64,000 nt of DNA from CAWDZK01 sp963807005 (GCA_963807005.1 CAWDZK010000005.1:1-64000); one strand, 5' to 3'. Positions 16,303-26,076 are shown, numbered from the stretch's first letter. Notes: a model not told the origin generated them from the letters alone. Numbers and translations: made by a program.

Positions 16303-16950
16303 ATGGCACCGCGCATCAGCTACGTCCCGGTCGAGTCGATGGACGAGCGGATGCAGGAGGAGATGCACCGGTGCGCCCGCGAGGGCACTCCCCGCCCCGA
16401 GTCCTCGGCGGTCCGGGCGCACGCACCGCAGGCGTTCTGGGGCTTCGTGGAGTACTGGAACGCCACGTTCCACGGTCCGGAGCTGGACCACGCGATCAAG
16501 GAGCTCTGCCGGGTCTACGTCTCGCGCACGGTCAAGTGCGAGTTCTGCGGCAACCAGCGCTCCGAGAAGGCCACCACCGCCGGCCTGCTGGAGCAGCAGT
16601 TCGACGAGCTGCTCAACTTCGAGTCCAGCGACCGCTACGACGAGCGGCAGAAGGCGGCGCTGGCCTACACCGAGGCGATCGCCTGGCGGCTCGACACCGA
16701 CGACGCGTTCTGGGAGCGGATGCATGCGCACTTCTCCGAGCCCGAGCTGACCGAGCTCGGCTGCTTCGTGGCCCTGACCTTCGGCGCGCAGAGCTGGCTG
16801 CGGATGCTCGACCTCGAGCATCACCAGGTCCTCGCCGGCACGGCAGCGTCGATGGCGCCGGGCTTCGAGACCGCTGAGGCGCTGGCGCGGAGCAAGGCCG
16901 ACGGGACGTACTGGGCGAAGGGCGAGCAGCCCGCCGGCACCGGGACATGA
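16303..16950 (+). CDS. Carboxymuconolactone decarboxylase/AhpD-family protein
   Basis: A 215-residue all-helical protein. It has the AhpD-like redox motif CEFC in VKCEFCGNQRSEKATTAGLL, where an R replaces the His of classical AhpD (CxxC-x3-H). Family members reduce peroxiredoxins or, without the motif, decarboxylate gamma-carboxymuconolactone; here the two Cys favour a redox role. It is the first gene of a tightly spaced plus-strand run with the TauE-like permease and the molybdenum hydroxylase, directly behind the 16262 operator. It may protect or recycle a cofactor of that pathway. Confidence 0.8.
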   Translation: MAPRISYVPVESMDERMQEEMHRCAREGTPRPESSAVRAHAPQAFWGFVEYWNATFHGPELDHAIKELCRVYVSRTVKCEFCGNQRSEKATTAGLLEQQFDELLNFESSDRYDERQKAALAYTEAIAWRLDTDDAFWERMHAHFSEPELTELGCFVALTFGAQSWLRMLDLEHHQVLAGTAASMAPGFETAEALARSKADGTYWAKGEQPAGTGT

Positions 16951-16972
16951 GCCGGGCGCCTCGAGGCGCGCA

Positions 16973-17755
16973 GTGACCGGAGCCGTCACGGCGGCTGCGT
17001 CCGGTGGTACGAGCGCGCTGGACGTCGTCATCATCGTCATCGCGATCGCGGTGGGAGCGGTCATCAAGGGCGCCACCGGGGGCGGGCTGCCGCAGGTCGC
17101 GATACCGGTCATGGCCCCGTTCATCGGCGTCGAGCACGCCGTGGTCATCATGGCGATCCCGGGCATCGTCTCCAACAGCTGGTTGGCCTACCATCACCGC
17201 GAGCAGTACCCGCGGACCCGCGATCTTCCGAGCTTGGTCGGTCTCAGCGTCGTCGGTGCCGCCCTCGGCACGTTCGCCCTCAAGTCGCTCGACGGGCGTG
17301 CGCTGTCAGCGGCGCTCGTCGTCGTGATCGTGGCGTACGTCGTCGTCGCGCTCGCCCACCCCGGCTTCCACCTCCCCGCGCGGCTCACCCGGGTGACGTC
17401 ACCGCCGGTGGGACTCGTCGCCGGCGGCCTGCAGGGCTCGACCGGCATCTCGGGACCGCTGCTGACGACCTACCTGCACGGGTTTCAACTGCTGCCCAAG
17501 GCCTACATCTTCTCGCTTGCTGTGCTGTTCGGCGTCGGGGCGGTGGTACAGACGGCGACCCTCGCAGCCGTCGGTCTCTACACCGGGACCCGCCTTGTCG
17601 AGAGCCTGCTCATCCTGCTGCCGATCGCGGCCTTCCAGCCGATCGGCTCCTGGGCGTCGACCCGGCTGTCGCGCGCGACGTTCCAGCGGGTCACCTTGGT
17701 GCTCGTCGCCGCCTCGGCCGTGTCGCTGGCCCACAACGTCCTCACCGGAGGCTGA
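16973..17755 (+). CDS. TauE/SafE-family membrane permease
   Basis: A 260-residue protein with about seven or eight membrane helices and the paired family motifs, GAVIKGATGGGLPQVAIPVM near the N terminus and GGLQGSTGISGPLLTTYLHG in the second half. TauE/SafE proteins export sulfite, sulfoacetate or other organic anions. The GTG start is 22 bp after the AhpD-like gene, and the iron-sulfur subunit begins 12 bp after the stop. That context suggests transport of a substrate or product of the hydroxylase rather than general sulfur metabolism. Confidence 0.85.
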   Translation: MTGAVTAAASGGTSALDVVIIVIAIAVGAVIKGATGGGLPQVAIPVMAPFIGVEHAVVIMAIPGIVSNSWLAYHHREQYPRTRDLPSLVGLSVVGAALGTFALKSLDGRALSAALVVVIVAYVVVALAHPGFHLPARLTRVTSPPVGLVAGGLQGSTGISGPLLTTYLHGFQLLPKAYIFSLAVLFGVGAVVQTATLAAVGLYTGTRLVESLLILLPIAAFQPIGSWASTRLSRATFQRVTLVLVAASAVSLAHNVLTGG

Positions 17756-17767
17756 GGTGTTCGGAAC

Positions 17768-18241
17768 ATGACCGAGAAGCAGCGGTTCCGGCTCATCGTC
17801 GACGGCGAGAACCGCGAGGTGACCGCGGCCCCGGACGCCTCGCTGCTGCACGTCCTACGGCACGACCTCGGGAAGCCCGGCACCCGGTTCGGCTGCGGCG
17901 TCGGGCTCTGTGGCGCCTGCTTGGTGCTGGTGGACGGGAAGCCGGTGCCCTCCTGCGACACGCCCATGTGGTCGGCGGACGGCTCGGACGTCGTCACCGT
18001 CGAGGGCCTCGGGGTCGACGGCGCCCTGCATCCGGTGCAGCAGTCGTTCCTCGACGAGCAGGCCGCACAGTGCGGGTTCTGCGTGTCCGGCGTGCTGGTC
18101 AGCGCGGCCGCGCTGCTGGCCGACGACCCGGCGCCGACCGAGGAGGCGGTCGTCTCGGCCCTCGACCGCAACCTGTGCCGCTGCGGCGCGCAGCGGCGGA
18201 TGGTCGCCGCGGTGCTGCGCGCCGCGGAGGCCGGGCGGTGA
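17768..18241 (+). CDS. Molybdenum hydroxylase small subunit, two [2Fe-2S] clusters
   Basis: A 157-residue electron-transfer subunit of the xanthine oxidase family. A plant-type [2Fe-2S] domain uses Cys43, 48, 51 and 63. The all-helical second cluster domain uses Cys102 and 105 (CGFC) and Cys137 and 139 (CRC). Length matches NicA/IorA/CoxS-type subunits. Its stop overlaps the GTG of the catalytic subunit. No FAD (CoxM-type) subunit lies nearby, which fits the two-subunit nicotinate/isoquinoline-type enzymes that pass electrons to a cytochrome or another carrier. Confidence 0.93.
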   Translation: MTEKQRFRLIVDGENREVTAAPDASLLHVLRHDLGKPGTRFGCGVGLCGACLVLVDGKPVPSCDTPMWSADGSDVVTVEGLGVDGALHPVQQSFLDEQAAQCGFCVSGVLVSAAALLADDPAPTEEAVVSALDRNLCRCGAQRRMVAAVLRAAEAGR

Positions 18242-20325
18242 CGCTGCCGCGGCACCTGGCCGCGAGCCCTCGGCTGTCGGCCTGGCTGCACGTCGGCGGG
18301 GACGGAGTCGTCACGGTCCGCACCGGCAAGGTCGAGCTGGGGCAGGGCATCCTCACCGCCCTGGCCGCGATCGCGTCGTACGAGCTCGACGTCTCCGTCA
18401 CCGACGTCCGGGTGCTCGCCGCGAACACCGGACTCAGCCCCGACGAGGGGCCGACAGCGGGCAGCATGTCGGTGGCCGACTCCGGGTCCGCGCTGCGACA
18501 GGCCTGCGCCACGGCTCGCGTCCTGTTCACGGCAGCGGCCCGGGTCGCTCTCGGCACCGACGACCTCGTCCTGGGCAACGGCACCTTCACCGCACCGGGT
18601 GGCCGGTGGACGTCGTACGGCGAGCTGGCCGGGGCAGTGGACCTCGACGTCGACGCCGACCCGGCGGCGCAGCCGAGGCCACCGGACGGTGCCGTCGCCA
18701 TCGCCAGGCTCGACCTGCCCGACAAGGTGGCCGGCCGACCGCGGTACCTGTCGGACCTGGTGCTGCCGGGGCAGCTCTGGGGCCGCGTGGTGCGGCCACC
18801 GTCACCTGCGGCATCGCTGCGGACGGTCGACGTCGGGGCGGCCGGTGCCGACCACGCGGTCGCGGTGGTGCGGGACGGCTCGTTCCTCGGCGTCGTCGCC
18901 GACGACGAAAGGGCGGCAGACCTGTCGGCGGACGCCCTGCGTCGCGCCGCGAGCTGGGACGAGCAGCCGACACTGCCCGACGAGGACGGTCTGGCCGACT
19001 ACCTGCGAGCCGGGCCGCACACGACGTTCGCGGTCGACGAGGTCGGAGACCTCCGGAGCGCGCCGGCAGTGAGCAAGGTCGCCGCGTCGTACAGCCGGCC
19101 GTTCCTGGCGCACGCCTCGATCGCACCCAGCTGCGGGCTGGCCCGGTGGGACGGCGACGGGCTGCACGTGTGGAGCTCGAGCCAGAACGTCTTCGGACTG
19201 CGGGCTGCGGTCGCGCAGGCACTGCTCCTCGACGTCGAGCAGGTCGTGGTCGAGCACGTCGAGAGCGCGGGTTCCTACGGCCACAACGGCGCCGACGACG
19301 CGGCGTTCGACGCGGTCCTGCTCGCGCGCGCGGTGCCCGGACGGCCGGTGCAGGTGCGGTGGAGCCGCGCGGACGAGCTCGCCTGGTCCCCGTTCGGCTC
19401 GCCGCAGGTCGTCGACCTGGCGGCCGGGCTCGACGTCGACGGCCGGATCGTCAGCTGGGAGTGCGACGTATGGAGCCAGGGCCACACCTCGCGCCCCGGG
19501 TACGCCGGCACCCCCGGGCTGCTCGCGACGGCGCACCTCGAGGGAGGTGGCCCGCTCGCCGCCCCCGTCGACCCGCCGCCCGAGCGCGGTGCCGGCAGCA
19601 CCCGCGGTGCGGTGCCGTCGTACGACCTGCCGGTCCGCCGGATCACCGGGCACCGGCTGGACCGGGTCGCGTTGCGTTCGTCGTCGCTGCGCTCGCTCGG
19701 CGCCTTCACCAACGTGTTCGCGATCGAGTCGTTCATGGACGAGCTTGCCGAGGCCGTCGGGGCGGACCCGCTTCCGTTCCGGCTGGAGCATCTGTCCGAC
19801 CCGCGCGGGCGGGCCGTGCTCGAAGCCGTCGCCGAGAGGGTCGGTTGGGCGTCGCGACCCACCGGTGGCGACGTGGGCCACGGGATCGCCGTCGCCCAGT
19901 ACAAGAAGGGCGGCTGGTGCGCCGTCGTTGCCGAGGTCGAGGCGGTGGCCGACGTGCGGCTTCGGCGCCTGACGCTTGCGGTCGAGGTGGGCCGGGTCGT
20001 GCACCCCGACGGGGTGCGCAACCAGGTGGAGGGCGGCGCGGTGCAGGCGGCCAGCTGGACGTTGAAGGAGCGGGTGCGCTTCGACCGCTGCCGGGTGACC
20101 AGCACCGACTGGGAGACCTATCCGGTGCTGCGGTTCTCCGAGGTCCCTGTCGTCGACGTCGTGCTGCTGGACCGCCCGGACCTGCCGTCGGTCGGGGCCG
20201 GCGAGGTGGCCCAGGGCCCGGCCGCCGCAGCGATCGGCAACGCCCTGGCTGCGGCGGTCGGCGTCCGGGTGCGCGACCTGCCGCTGACGGCCGACGCGGT
20301 CGTGACTGCGCTGCAGGGCGGCTAG
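18238..20325 (+). CDS. Molybdenum hydroxylase large subunit (nicotinate/isoquinoline oxidoreductase type)
   Basis: A 695-residue molybdopterin-binding catalytic subunit that would hydroxylate an N-heteroaromatic ring or aldehyde carbon using water. Family features are VTVRTGKVELGQGILTALA near the N terminus, GSMSVADSGSALRQ, the GSYGHNGADDAAFDAVLLAR block typical of NicB/IorB-like subunits, and a C-terminal GAGEVAQGPAAAAIGNAL carrying the likely catalytic Glu. It is somewhat short for the family. The GTG start overlaps the small-subunit stop, and its own stop overlaps the convergent dinB by 4 bp. The substrate is not proven; the best resemblance is to N-heterocycle hydroxylases. Confidence 0.87.
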   Translation: MTLPRHLAASPRLSAWLHVGGDGVVTVRTGKVELGQGILTALAAIASYELDVSVTDVRVLAANTGLSPDEGPTAGSMSVADSGSALRQACATARVLFTAAARVALGTDDLVLGNGTFTAPGGRWTSYGELAGAVDLDVDADPAAQPRPPDGAVAIARLDLPDKVAGRPRYLSDLVLPGQLWGRVVRPPSPAASLRTVDVGAAGADHAVAVVRDGSFLGVVADDERAADLSADALRRAASWDEQPTLPDEDGLADYLRAGPHTTFAVDEVGDLRSAPAVSKVAASYSRPFLAHASIAPSCGLARWDGDGLHVWSSSQNVFGLRAAVAQALLLDVEQVVVEHVESAGSYGHNGADDAAFDAVLLARAVPGRPVQVRWSRADELAWSPFGSPQVVDLAAGLDVDGRIVSWECDVWSQGHTSRPGYAGTPGLLATAHLEGGGPLAAPVDPPPERGAGSTRGAVPSYDLPVRRITGHRLDRVALRSSSLRSLGAFTNVFAIESFMDELAEAVGADPLPFRLEHLSDPRGRAVLEAVAERVGWASRPTGGDVGHGIAVAQYKKGGWCAVVAEVEAVADVRLRRLTLAVEVGRVVHPDGVRNQVEGGAVQAASWTLKERVRFDRCRVTSTDWETYPVLRFSEVPVVDVVLLDRPDLPSVGAGEVAQGPAAAAIGNALAAAVGVRVRDLPLTADAVVTALQGG

Positions 20326-21359
20326 GTGTGCCTGGTCGACAGCTCGGCGCGGACGCCGAGCAGCCGCACCGGGCGCTGTTCGAAGCGTTCCAGTGCCTCG
20401 TGGGCGGCGAGCTCGATCGCCACCGCGTCGGTCGTCGGCCCGGCCAGCGCCCGGCCGTGGGTCTCGGTGAAGAACGGCACGTAGCGCACCTTCACCACGA
20501 CCCGCAGCACGGCACGACCCTCCTCCGCCGCCTCGCCCGCGACCCGGCGGGCCAGGGCGGTGACCTCCCGGCGCACGTCGTCCCAGTCGTCGAGGTCCTG
20601 CTGGTAGGTCACCTCGCGGCCGAGGGAGCGCCGGACGTACGGCGTGCTGCTCACCGTGGCGCTGTCGCGGCCGGCGGCGAGCCGCTGCAGCCACGGCCCG
20701 GTCGCCGGGCCGAACCGGGCCGCCAGCACCTCGATGTCGGCCGCAGCGAGCTGCCGCACCGTGGTGAGACCGAGCTCGGCGAGCTTGCGCGCGGTCTTGG
20801 CGCCGATGCCCCACAGCGCATCGGTGGGCAGGTCACCGAGAACGTCGAACCAGGTGGCTCCGGTGATCCGGAAGACGCCGGCCGGCTTGCCGTACGACGT
20901 CGCGATCTTCGCCTGCAGCCGGTTGCGGCCGATGCCGACCGAGCAGCGCAGCCGGGTGGCCGCGAGCACCCGGGCCTGCACCTCCCGGGCCACCGCCTCG
21001 GGGTCGTCCGCGGGCGGGTCGTCGACGCCGAGGAACGCCTCGTCCCAGCCGAGCACCTCGACCTCGTCGGCCACCGTGCGCAGCGCGGCCATCACCTGCG
21101 CCGACACCGCCTCGTAGTGCTCACGGTCGACCGGAAGGAAGACGGCGTCCGGGATCTTGCGGGCAGCAGTCCGTAGCGGGGTCCCCGACGCGACGCCGAG
21201 CGCGCGGGCCTCGTACGACGCGGTGCTCACCACGCCGCGCTTGGTCGGGTCGCCGTCACCGCCGACCACCACGGCACGGCCGGCCAGCTCCGGGTGCCGC
21301 AGCACCTCGACCGCGGCCAGGAACTGGTCGAGGTCGACGTGCAGCACCCACCGGGTCAC
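20322..21359 (-). CDS. dinB: DNA polymerase IV (Y family)
   Basis: A 345-residue translesion polymerase. Catalytic carboxylates are Asp9 and Asp11 (HVDLDQF) and Asp106/Glu107. The usual SIDEA motif reads GWDEAFLGV here, so the metal ligands remain but the preceding Ser-Ile is changed to Gly-Trp. SYEARALGV and SVGIGRNRLQAKIATSYGKP are the palm/fingers signatures; a helix-hairpin-helix (LWGIGAKTARKLAELG) and a little-finger domain follow. No clear C-terminal beta-clamp peptide is seen. It starts with GTG. The 187 bp to its right hold no gene, only short GGTCGACGG-rich direct repeats around 21490. Confidence 0.9.
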   Translation of the reverse strand: MTRWVLHVDLDQFLAAVEVLRHPELAGRAVVVGGDGDPTKRGVVSTASYEARALGVASGTPLRTAARKIPDAVFLPVDREHYEAVSAQVMAALRTVADEVEVLGWDEAFLGVDDPPADDPEAVAREVQARVLAATRLRCSVGIGRNRLQAKIATSYGKPAGVFRITGATWFDVLGDLPTDALWGIGAKTARKLAELGLTTVRQLAAADIEVLAARFGPATGPWLQRLAAGRDSATVSSTPYVRRSLGREVTYQQDLDDWDDVRREVTALARRVAGEAAEEGRAVLRVVVKVRYVPFFTETHGRALAGPTTDAVAIELAAHEALERFEQRPVRLLGVRAELSTRHT

Positions 21360-21546
21360 GCCGCCAGTCTGCCGCGGGCGGCCGACGGTCCTGAGGTGAA
21401 CGCACCGACCCCGCGGCCGGCTGGCTTGTCGCGGCGTACGTGCACTTGTCGGGGCACCTGCGCCACGCCGTGCGCGCGTCGACCACGTCTACGTGGTCGA
21501 CGGCGGCAGCGGATGGTCGACGGGGGCAGCGGCGGCAGGGGAGGGT

Positions 21547-24201
21547 TCAGCGGCGGCGCTTGGGTACCCCGATGCGGATCACCGGCGACGTGAGCCCGCC
21601 GCTGGTCACCGACAGCCGCGTCGTCGACCGCACCCGGAGCCGGATAGACGCCTTGCCGTTGCGGCTCGCGGTCACGTGGCGCACCCGGACCTTGCCGGTC
21701 CTGACGTTCTTCACCGCCACGTCGGCACGCTGCCGCGGCAGCAGCCCGGCCATCCGGACCTTGACCCTGGTGTTCTTGCGCACCTTCGACGGGGCCTCGA
21801 GCGTCGGGTACGGCGGCACCGCGACGTCCATCGGCGCCCAGCCCGACATCGCGACCGCGTTGAACGCCCGCACCCTCGCCCGGCGGGCGCCGGCGCGAAC
21901 GCCGTCGACAACTGTGCTCGTGGCGTCCGGCGGCAGCACGACGCGGGTGCCGTCGATCCGCACGACGAAGCGGGTGAGCGGAGCCCCACCGGTGTCCGCC
22001 GGCGGCTGCCAGCTCAGGCTGACCTGGCCGCTACCCGTCGGGGTGGCGACGACGTCGGCTGGTGGCTGCGGCGGCGTCGCTGCCGTGACCCTCACAGGCG
22101 CCGAGGCGACGCCGCTCGACACCAGCCTCAGGTCCGCGGTGGTCGGCATCGGGGCGGGACCGAGCTCGATGGTGCCGGCCGGGCCGGCGGTGCCGGTGGT
22201 CACCGGCGTCCAGGCGCTGCCGCCGACCGGCAGCTGCTCCAGCGTCACCTGTGCGCCCGGCACCAGGCCGCTGCCACGGAGGTTCGTCGACGTGCCCGCG
22301 AGCACGATCGGCTCGGGCGCGACCGCCGCCGGCGTCAGCGTTGTCGCGGCGGTGCGCGAGCCGGTGGTGCCGTCGAGGTTCACCTGCGCCGTCCCGGACG
22401 GCGTGCGCAGCACCACGGATGCCGCCGTGCCGGACACTGCGGACGTCGCGGAGAAGTCCGACCGACGCGTTCCGTCGGCACGAGGTGCGATCACGGTGAG
22501 CCAGGACAGCGACGAGCCCTTCTGGGTGGCCCGCAGCGACGGCGCCGGTGACAGCTCGCCGTACGCGACGCTGTTCCAGCCGCGCCACGGCTTCCTGTCG
22601 CCCTTCTGCACGTCCAGCGGCGCACCGCCGGAGGTGAAGAACAGCGACACGTTGGCGCCCTCGCCGGTGGTGTGCGCGGTGTCGGCGTCGAGGACCACGC
22701 CCCTGTCCCGGCCCAGCCCCCACTGCTGGCCGGCCCGCACCTCCTTGGCGGACTCGAGCCGGTCCCAGACCAGCACGACGTCGTCGACCCGGTCGTAGGC
22801 GATGGTGCGCGTCAGGGTGACGCCGGAGTAGCCGGTGTCGACGACCGTGGTCAGGTCGAGCCCGGGTGCCTGGGTGGTGGTCAGCTGCGGTCGCGGCCGC
22901 GTGCGCGGGACACCACCGACCACGACGACGTTGTGCGCTGCCCTGGACACCACGAACGACCTGGTGCTGCCGTAGACGTACTTCCACTGGCCGGTGTCGA
23001 GCAGCAGCGGGGAGCCGTGGGAGTAGAGCGTCAACGCGCCCGCGTCGTCGTGCGCATGCGGGATGCCGCTGCCCTGGCCGGCGCGCACGCTGTAGTAGGT
23101 CTCGTCGACGAGCGGGCGGTCCTTGCTGCCCCAGCCGCTGCGGCCGAAGACGTAGCCGCCGGCGTACGCACTGAACGTCGCGCTCGGCGGCACGCCGCTG
23201 GCGCCGTCGGTGGCCTGCCACTCGGCCGCGGTGCCGTCCCAGCTGCGCGCACTGAGGAGCGTCGGGCTGGAGTCCCCGAGGGCCTCGAGCCGGCCGTCCG
23301 GCCGGGTCGCCTGGGCGAGGAAGCCCGGGATCGCGGCGATCCGGTCGAAGTCAGCCGGCACCGTGTCGTGCGCGCGGCGGAAGCGCTCAGCGGCCTGGTT
23401 GAACCACCGGTAGTCGTTCTGCGCGTAGGTGAGCGCGCCCTCCTCGTCCGAACCGTCCGGGTGGATCAGCCGGGCCGCGAGCGCGGAGATCCGCGCCCGG
23501 GCCAGCTTCCGCCAGGCCGGCTTGCCGAGGGTGACGGCGATGGCGTACAGGCCCATCTGCTGGTGCAGGGAGGCGTTGTTGACGCCCTCGTACCGCGCCC
23601 AGCTGGCGGCCATCGCACCCTGCTGCTTCAGTGCCCGGGCCAGCCACGGAGCCGTGCCGCGCGGGCCGGCTGCGGCACAGACCATGACCAGCGACCGGAA
23701 GCCCTCGTAGATCGGCGGGCCCCACGCGTACCGGCTGGTCGGTCCGCCGGGCTTGTTGTCGCGGTACCAGTCGTGCAGCAGGAAGTAGAACCTCGCGAGG
23801 AACTCCTTGTTGCCGGTCTTCTCCCCGCGGCGGAGCAGCGGCAGGAGGTAGTGCAGCGAGTGCATGTGCCCCTTGCCGCTGCTGTCCAGGGTGTGGACCG
23901 GCCTCCACTTCGGGTTCTTCGCCAGGCGGAAGTGGCCGTACTCGCCGAGGCTCGCGTGCCCCGTCATCAGCGCCCGCGCCTTGGGGGCGGTGCCCTTCTT
24001 GGGCCTGCCGAGGCCGATCGGGCACTGCGACGCCGCCGCGACCTGGTTGACGTGCGGCGTACCCGCCGCCGGCCGGCGCGGGGCCGCCTCCGCGGGCGAG
24101 CCGGCGAGGGCTCCCGCGGCCAGGGCCAGGCAGAGCGTGGCCACGACGGCGTGCGCGGCGGGTCGGGTGCTACGGCGTACGGCGGGTCGCCCCGGTGTCA
24201 C
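21547..24201 (-). CDS. Secreted heparinase II/III-like polysaccharide lyase with FnIII domain
   Basis: An 884-residue exported protein. The signal peptide has RRSTRP, a hydrophobic core (VVATLCLALAAGALA) and an Ala-rich cleavage region. The N-terminal alpha/alpha toroid includes NNASLHQQMGLYAIAV, a form of the lyase Asn/His region. The heparinase II/III beta domain carries GIPHAHDDAGALTLYSHGSP. A fibronectin type III domain (VSLSWQPPADTGGAPLTRF) and a basic C-terminal domain follow. GTG 24201 was chosen for GGGGGAG 7 bp upstream; an in-frame start at 24363 would put 54 unrelated residues before the signal. Likely cleaves acidic polysaccharide or exopolymer outside the cell. The 203 bp upstream show only a promoter-sized gap. 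Confidence 0.83.
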   Translation of the reverse strand: MTPGRPAVRRSTRPAAHAVVATLCLALAAGALAGSPAEAAPRRPAAGTPHVNQVAAASQCPIGLGRPKKGTAPKARALMTGHASLGEYGHFRLAKNPKWRPVHTLDSSGKGHMHSLHYLLPLLRRGEKTGNKEFLARFYFLLHDWYRDNKPGGPTSRYAWGPPIYEGFRSLVMVCAAAGPRGTAPWLARALKQQGAMAASWARYEGVNNASLHQQMGLYAIAVTLGKPAWRKLARARISALAARLIHPDGSDEEGALTYAQNDYRWFNQAAERFRRAHDTVPADFDRIAAIPGFLAQATRPDGRLEALGDSSPTLLSARSWDGTAAEWQATDGASGVPPSATFSAYAGGYVFGRSGWGSKDRPLVDETYYSVRAGQGSGIPHAHDDAGALTLYSHGSPLLLDTGQWKYVYGSTRSFVVSRAAHNVVVVGGVPRTRPRPQLTTTQAPGLDLTTVVDTGYSGVTLTRTIAYDRVDDVVLVWDRLESAKEVRAGQQWGLGRDRGVVLDADTAHTTGEGANVSLFFTSGGAPLDVQKGDRKPWRGWNSVAYGELSPAPSLRATQKGSSLSWLTVIAPRADGTRRSDFSATSAVSGTAASVVLRTPSGTAQVNLDGTTGSRTAATTLTPAAVAPEPIVLAGTSTNLRGSGLVPGAQVTLEQLPVGGSAWTPVTTGTAGPAGTIELGPAPMPTTADLRLVSSGVASAPVRVTAATPPQPPADVVATPTGSGQVSLSWQPPADTGGAPLTRFVVRIDGTRVVLPPDATSTVVDGVRAGARRARVRAFNAVAMSGWAPMDVAVPPYPTLEAPSKVRKNTRVKVRMAGLLPRQRADVAVKNVRTGKVRVRHVTASRNGKASIRLRVRSTTRLSVTSGGLTSPVIRIGVPKRRR

Positions 24202-24404
24202 TGGTGGATCTCCCCCACAAGGTGCTGGTCGTGCCCGGCGGCCAGGCGGCGGGCTCGGTCCCGATCCAGTATCCGCGACAGGTGTCCGGTTCGAGGCCTT
24301 TTGCACATACTCGGAGTGTGCGGTCGTCGTGTCGGGGCGCCCCAGGGGGGCCGGACCGGACAACCAGACCGGACCGGCGATCCCGCCGTTGGCAGGTCCC
24401 TGCC

Positions 24405-26006
24405 TTAGGCGGTGTAGCCGACGTCCTGGAGGTTGAGCTCCAGGGTCGGGGTCACCGTGCTGCCGACGACCTTCTTCTGCATGAGGTAGTTCAGCGTCTC
24501 GTAGTGCACGAAGATGATCGGCGCCTCGTTCCGAACGATGGTTCGGATCTCGGTGTAGAGCTTCTTGCGCTCCGCGTCGTCAGTGGATGCCGCCGCCTCG
24601 TCGATGAGCTTGTCGACCTGCGGGTTGGAGTACGCCGTCGTGTTGATCGGACCGCCGGACTTGATGACCAGCGAGTAGAAGTTGTCCGGGTCCAGGGTGC
24701 GCTCCTGGTAGGCGCTGGTGATCTGGTAGTCGCCGGTGGAGAACTTCTCGAACCAGACCGACACGTCGACCTGCTTGATGTTCATGGTGATGCCGACGGC
24801 CTTGAGCTGGTCGCGGACCACCTGCCCGGTCTTGAGCAGCTCCGGGTACTGCGGCAGGCCGAGGTAGTCGACCGTCAAGCCGTCGGGGAAGCCGGCCTGA
24901 GCCAGCAGCGTCTTGGCCTTCGCGACGTCGGGGCCGGTGGAGTACGGGTCCTCGCCGTCGTACCAGACGGACCCGCTCGGCACCTCCTCGACGCCCACCT
25001 CGCCGCTCCCGAAGTACGCGAGGTCGCGGATCGCCGTGCGGTCCAGTGCCCACGCCACCGCCTGCCGGACCTCCGGCTTGTCGAACGGTGCCTTGGCCGT
25101 GTTCAGGGCCAGGAAGTCGGGGATGCCGGCAACCGGGCTGGTCACGTAGGTGAAGCGCGGGTCGGCCTTGAGCGTCTCGATCTGCTGCAGCGGGATCGCG
25201 TCGACCCAGTTGACCTCGCCGGAGGCCAGCGCGTCGATGCGGCCCTGGTCCACGAGCAGGAACTTGAACTCGACGGTGTCCACCAGCGGCTTGCCGTCCT
25301 CGAAGTAGCCGTCGTACTTCTTCAGGGTGAGGTGGTCGCCCTGCACCCACTCGACGAACTCGAACGGGCCGGTGCCGACCGGCTTGCGGGCCGGGTCGCC
25401 GGACTCGATCGCCTTCTGGTTCACGATCTCGCCGTTGTTGGCCAGGTTGGTGAGGAACGGACCGAACGGGGACTTCAGCCTGAACACGACCTGGGTGGGG
25501 CTGGGGGTCTCGACGGAGGCAATCACGGTGTAGAGCCCGGCGTAGGCGCTGGCAGTCTTCGGGTCCAGGATGCGCTCGAACGTGTACTTGACGTCGGCAC
25601 TGCTGAACTTCTCACCGTTGTGGAACGTCGCGTTGTCCACCAGGTCGATCGTCCAGGTGGTCGGGTCGGTCTGGGTCCACTTGGTGGCCAGGCGGCCGAC
25701 GAAGTTGCCGTCCGGGTCGATGGTGACGAGCTTGCTGAAGATGTTGTCGTAGACCTGGGCCCCGGTGTAGATCGAGGACACGGCCGGGTCGAGGCTGTCC
25801 GGCTCACCGGTCAGAGCGGCGTTCAGCGTGCCGCCGGCCTGGGGCGCGCCGGCCGACCCCGACCCGCCGGCCGAGGGCTTTCCGGTCGAGTCCGAGCCGC
25901 AGGCGGCGAGGAAGGCCGGGCTGCCGGCCAGCACCAGGCCGAGGAGTCCCGCGCGCTGCAGCACGGCCCGTCGACTGAGCTCGCCCGTGGGGTGGTTCTC
26001 GGTCAT
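24405..26006 (-). CDS. Peptide-type ABC transporter substrate-binding lipoprotein (family 5)
   Basis: A 533-residue extracytoplasmic receptor of the DppA/OppA/NikA class. The signal has twin Arg at 12-13 (SRRAVLQRAG) and a lipobox with Cys36 (AFLAAC), so Tat-type export and lipidation are both possible. A Gly/Ser linker precedes the SBP_bac_5 domain starting GGTLNAALTGEPDSLDPA. It is the last gene of an eight-gene leftward operon, 70 bp after the alpha/beta hydrolase, with CCAGGAG ahead of the ATG. Ligand unknown; the co-encoded M20 enzyme suggests an N-acyl amino acid or peptide-like compound. Confidence 0.92.
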   Translation of the reverse strand: MTENHPTGELSRRAVLQRAGLLGLVLAGSPAFLAACGSDSTGKPSAGGSGSAGAPQAGGTLNAALTGEPDSLDPAVSSIYTGAQVYDNIFSKLVTIDPDGNFVGRLATKWTQTDPTTWTIDLVDNATFHNGEKFSSADVKYTFERILDPKTASAYAGLYTVIASVETPSPTQVVFRLKSPFGPFLTNLANNGEIVNQKAIESGDPARKPVGTGPFEFVEWVQGDHLTLKKYDGYFEDGKPLVDTVEFKFLLVDQGRIDALASGEVNWVDAIPLQQIETLKADPRFTYVTSPVAGIPDFLALNTAKAPFDKPEVRQAVAWALDRTAIRDLAYFGSGEVGVEEVPSGSVWYDGEDPYSTGPDVAKAKTLLAQAGFPDGLTVDYLGLPQYPELLKTGQVVRDQLKAVGITMNIKQVDVSVWFEKFSTGDYQITSAYQERTLDPDNFYSLVIKSGGPINTTAYSNPQVDKLIDEAAASTDDAERKKLYTEIRTIVRNEAPIIFVHYETLNYLMQKKVVGSTVTPTLELNLQDVGYTA

Positions 26007-26076
26007 GGTGTCTCCTGGGGTCAGTGGGGCTTGTCAGGGAGGTTTGTGCAGGGGGTTGGTGTCGGTGGGGTCGGGG

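Noticed and set aside
21440..21546. Direct GGTCGACGG-rich repeats between dinB and the lyase gene
   Set aside because: Short, imperfect and of biased composition; no regular unit or palindrome that stands out from the background.
24340..24390. ACCGGAC-rich segment as a terminator of the transporter operon
   Set aside because: The copies are direct, not inverted, repeats, so no stable hairpin forms.
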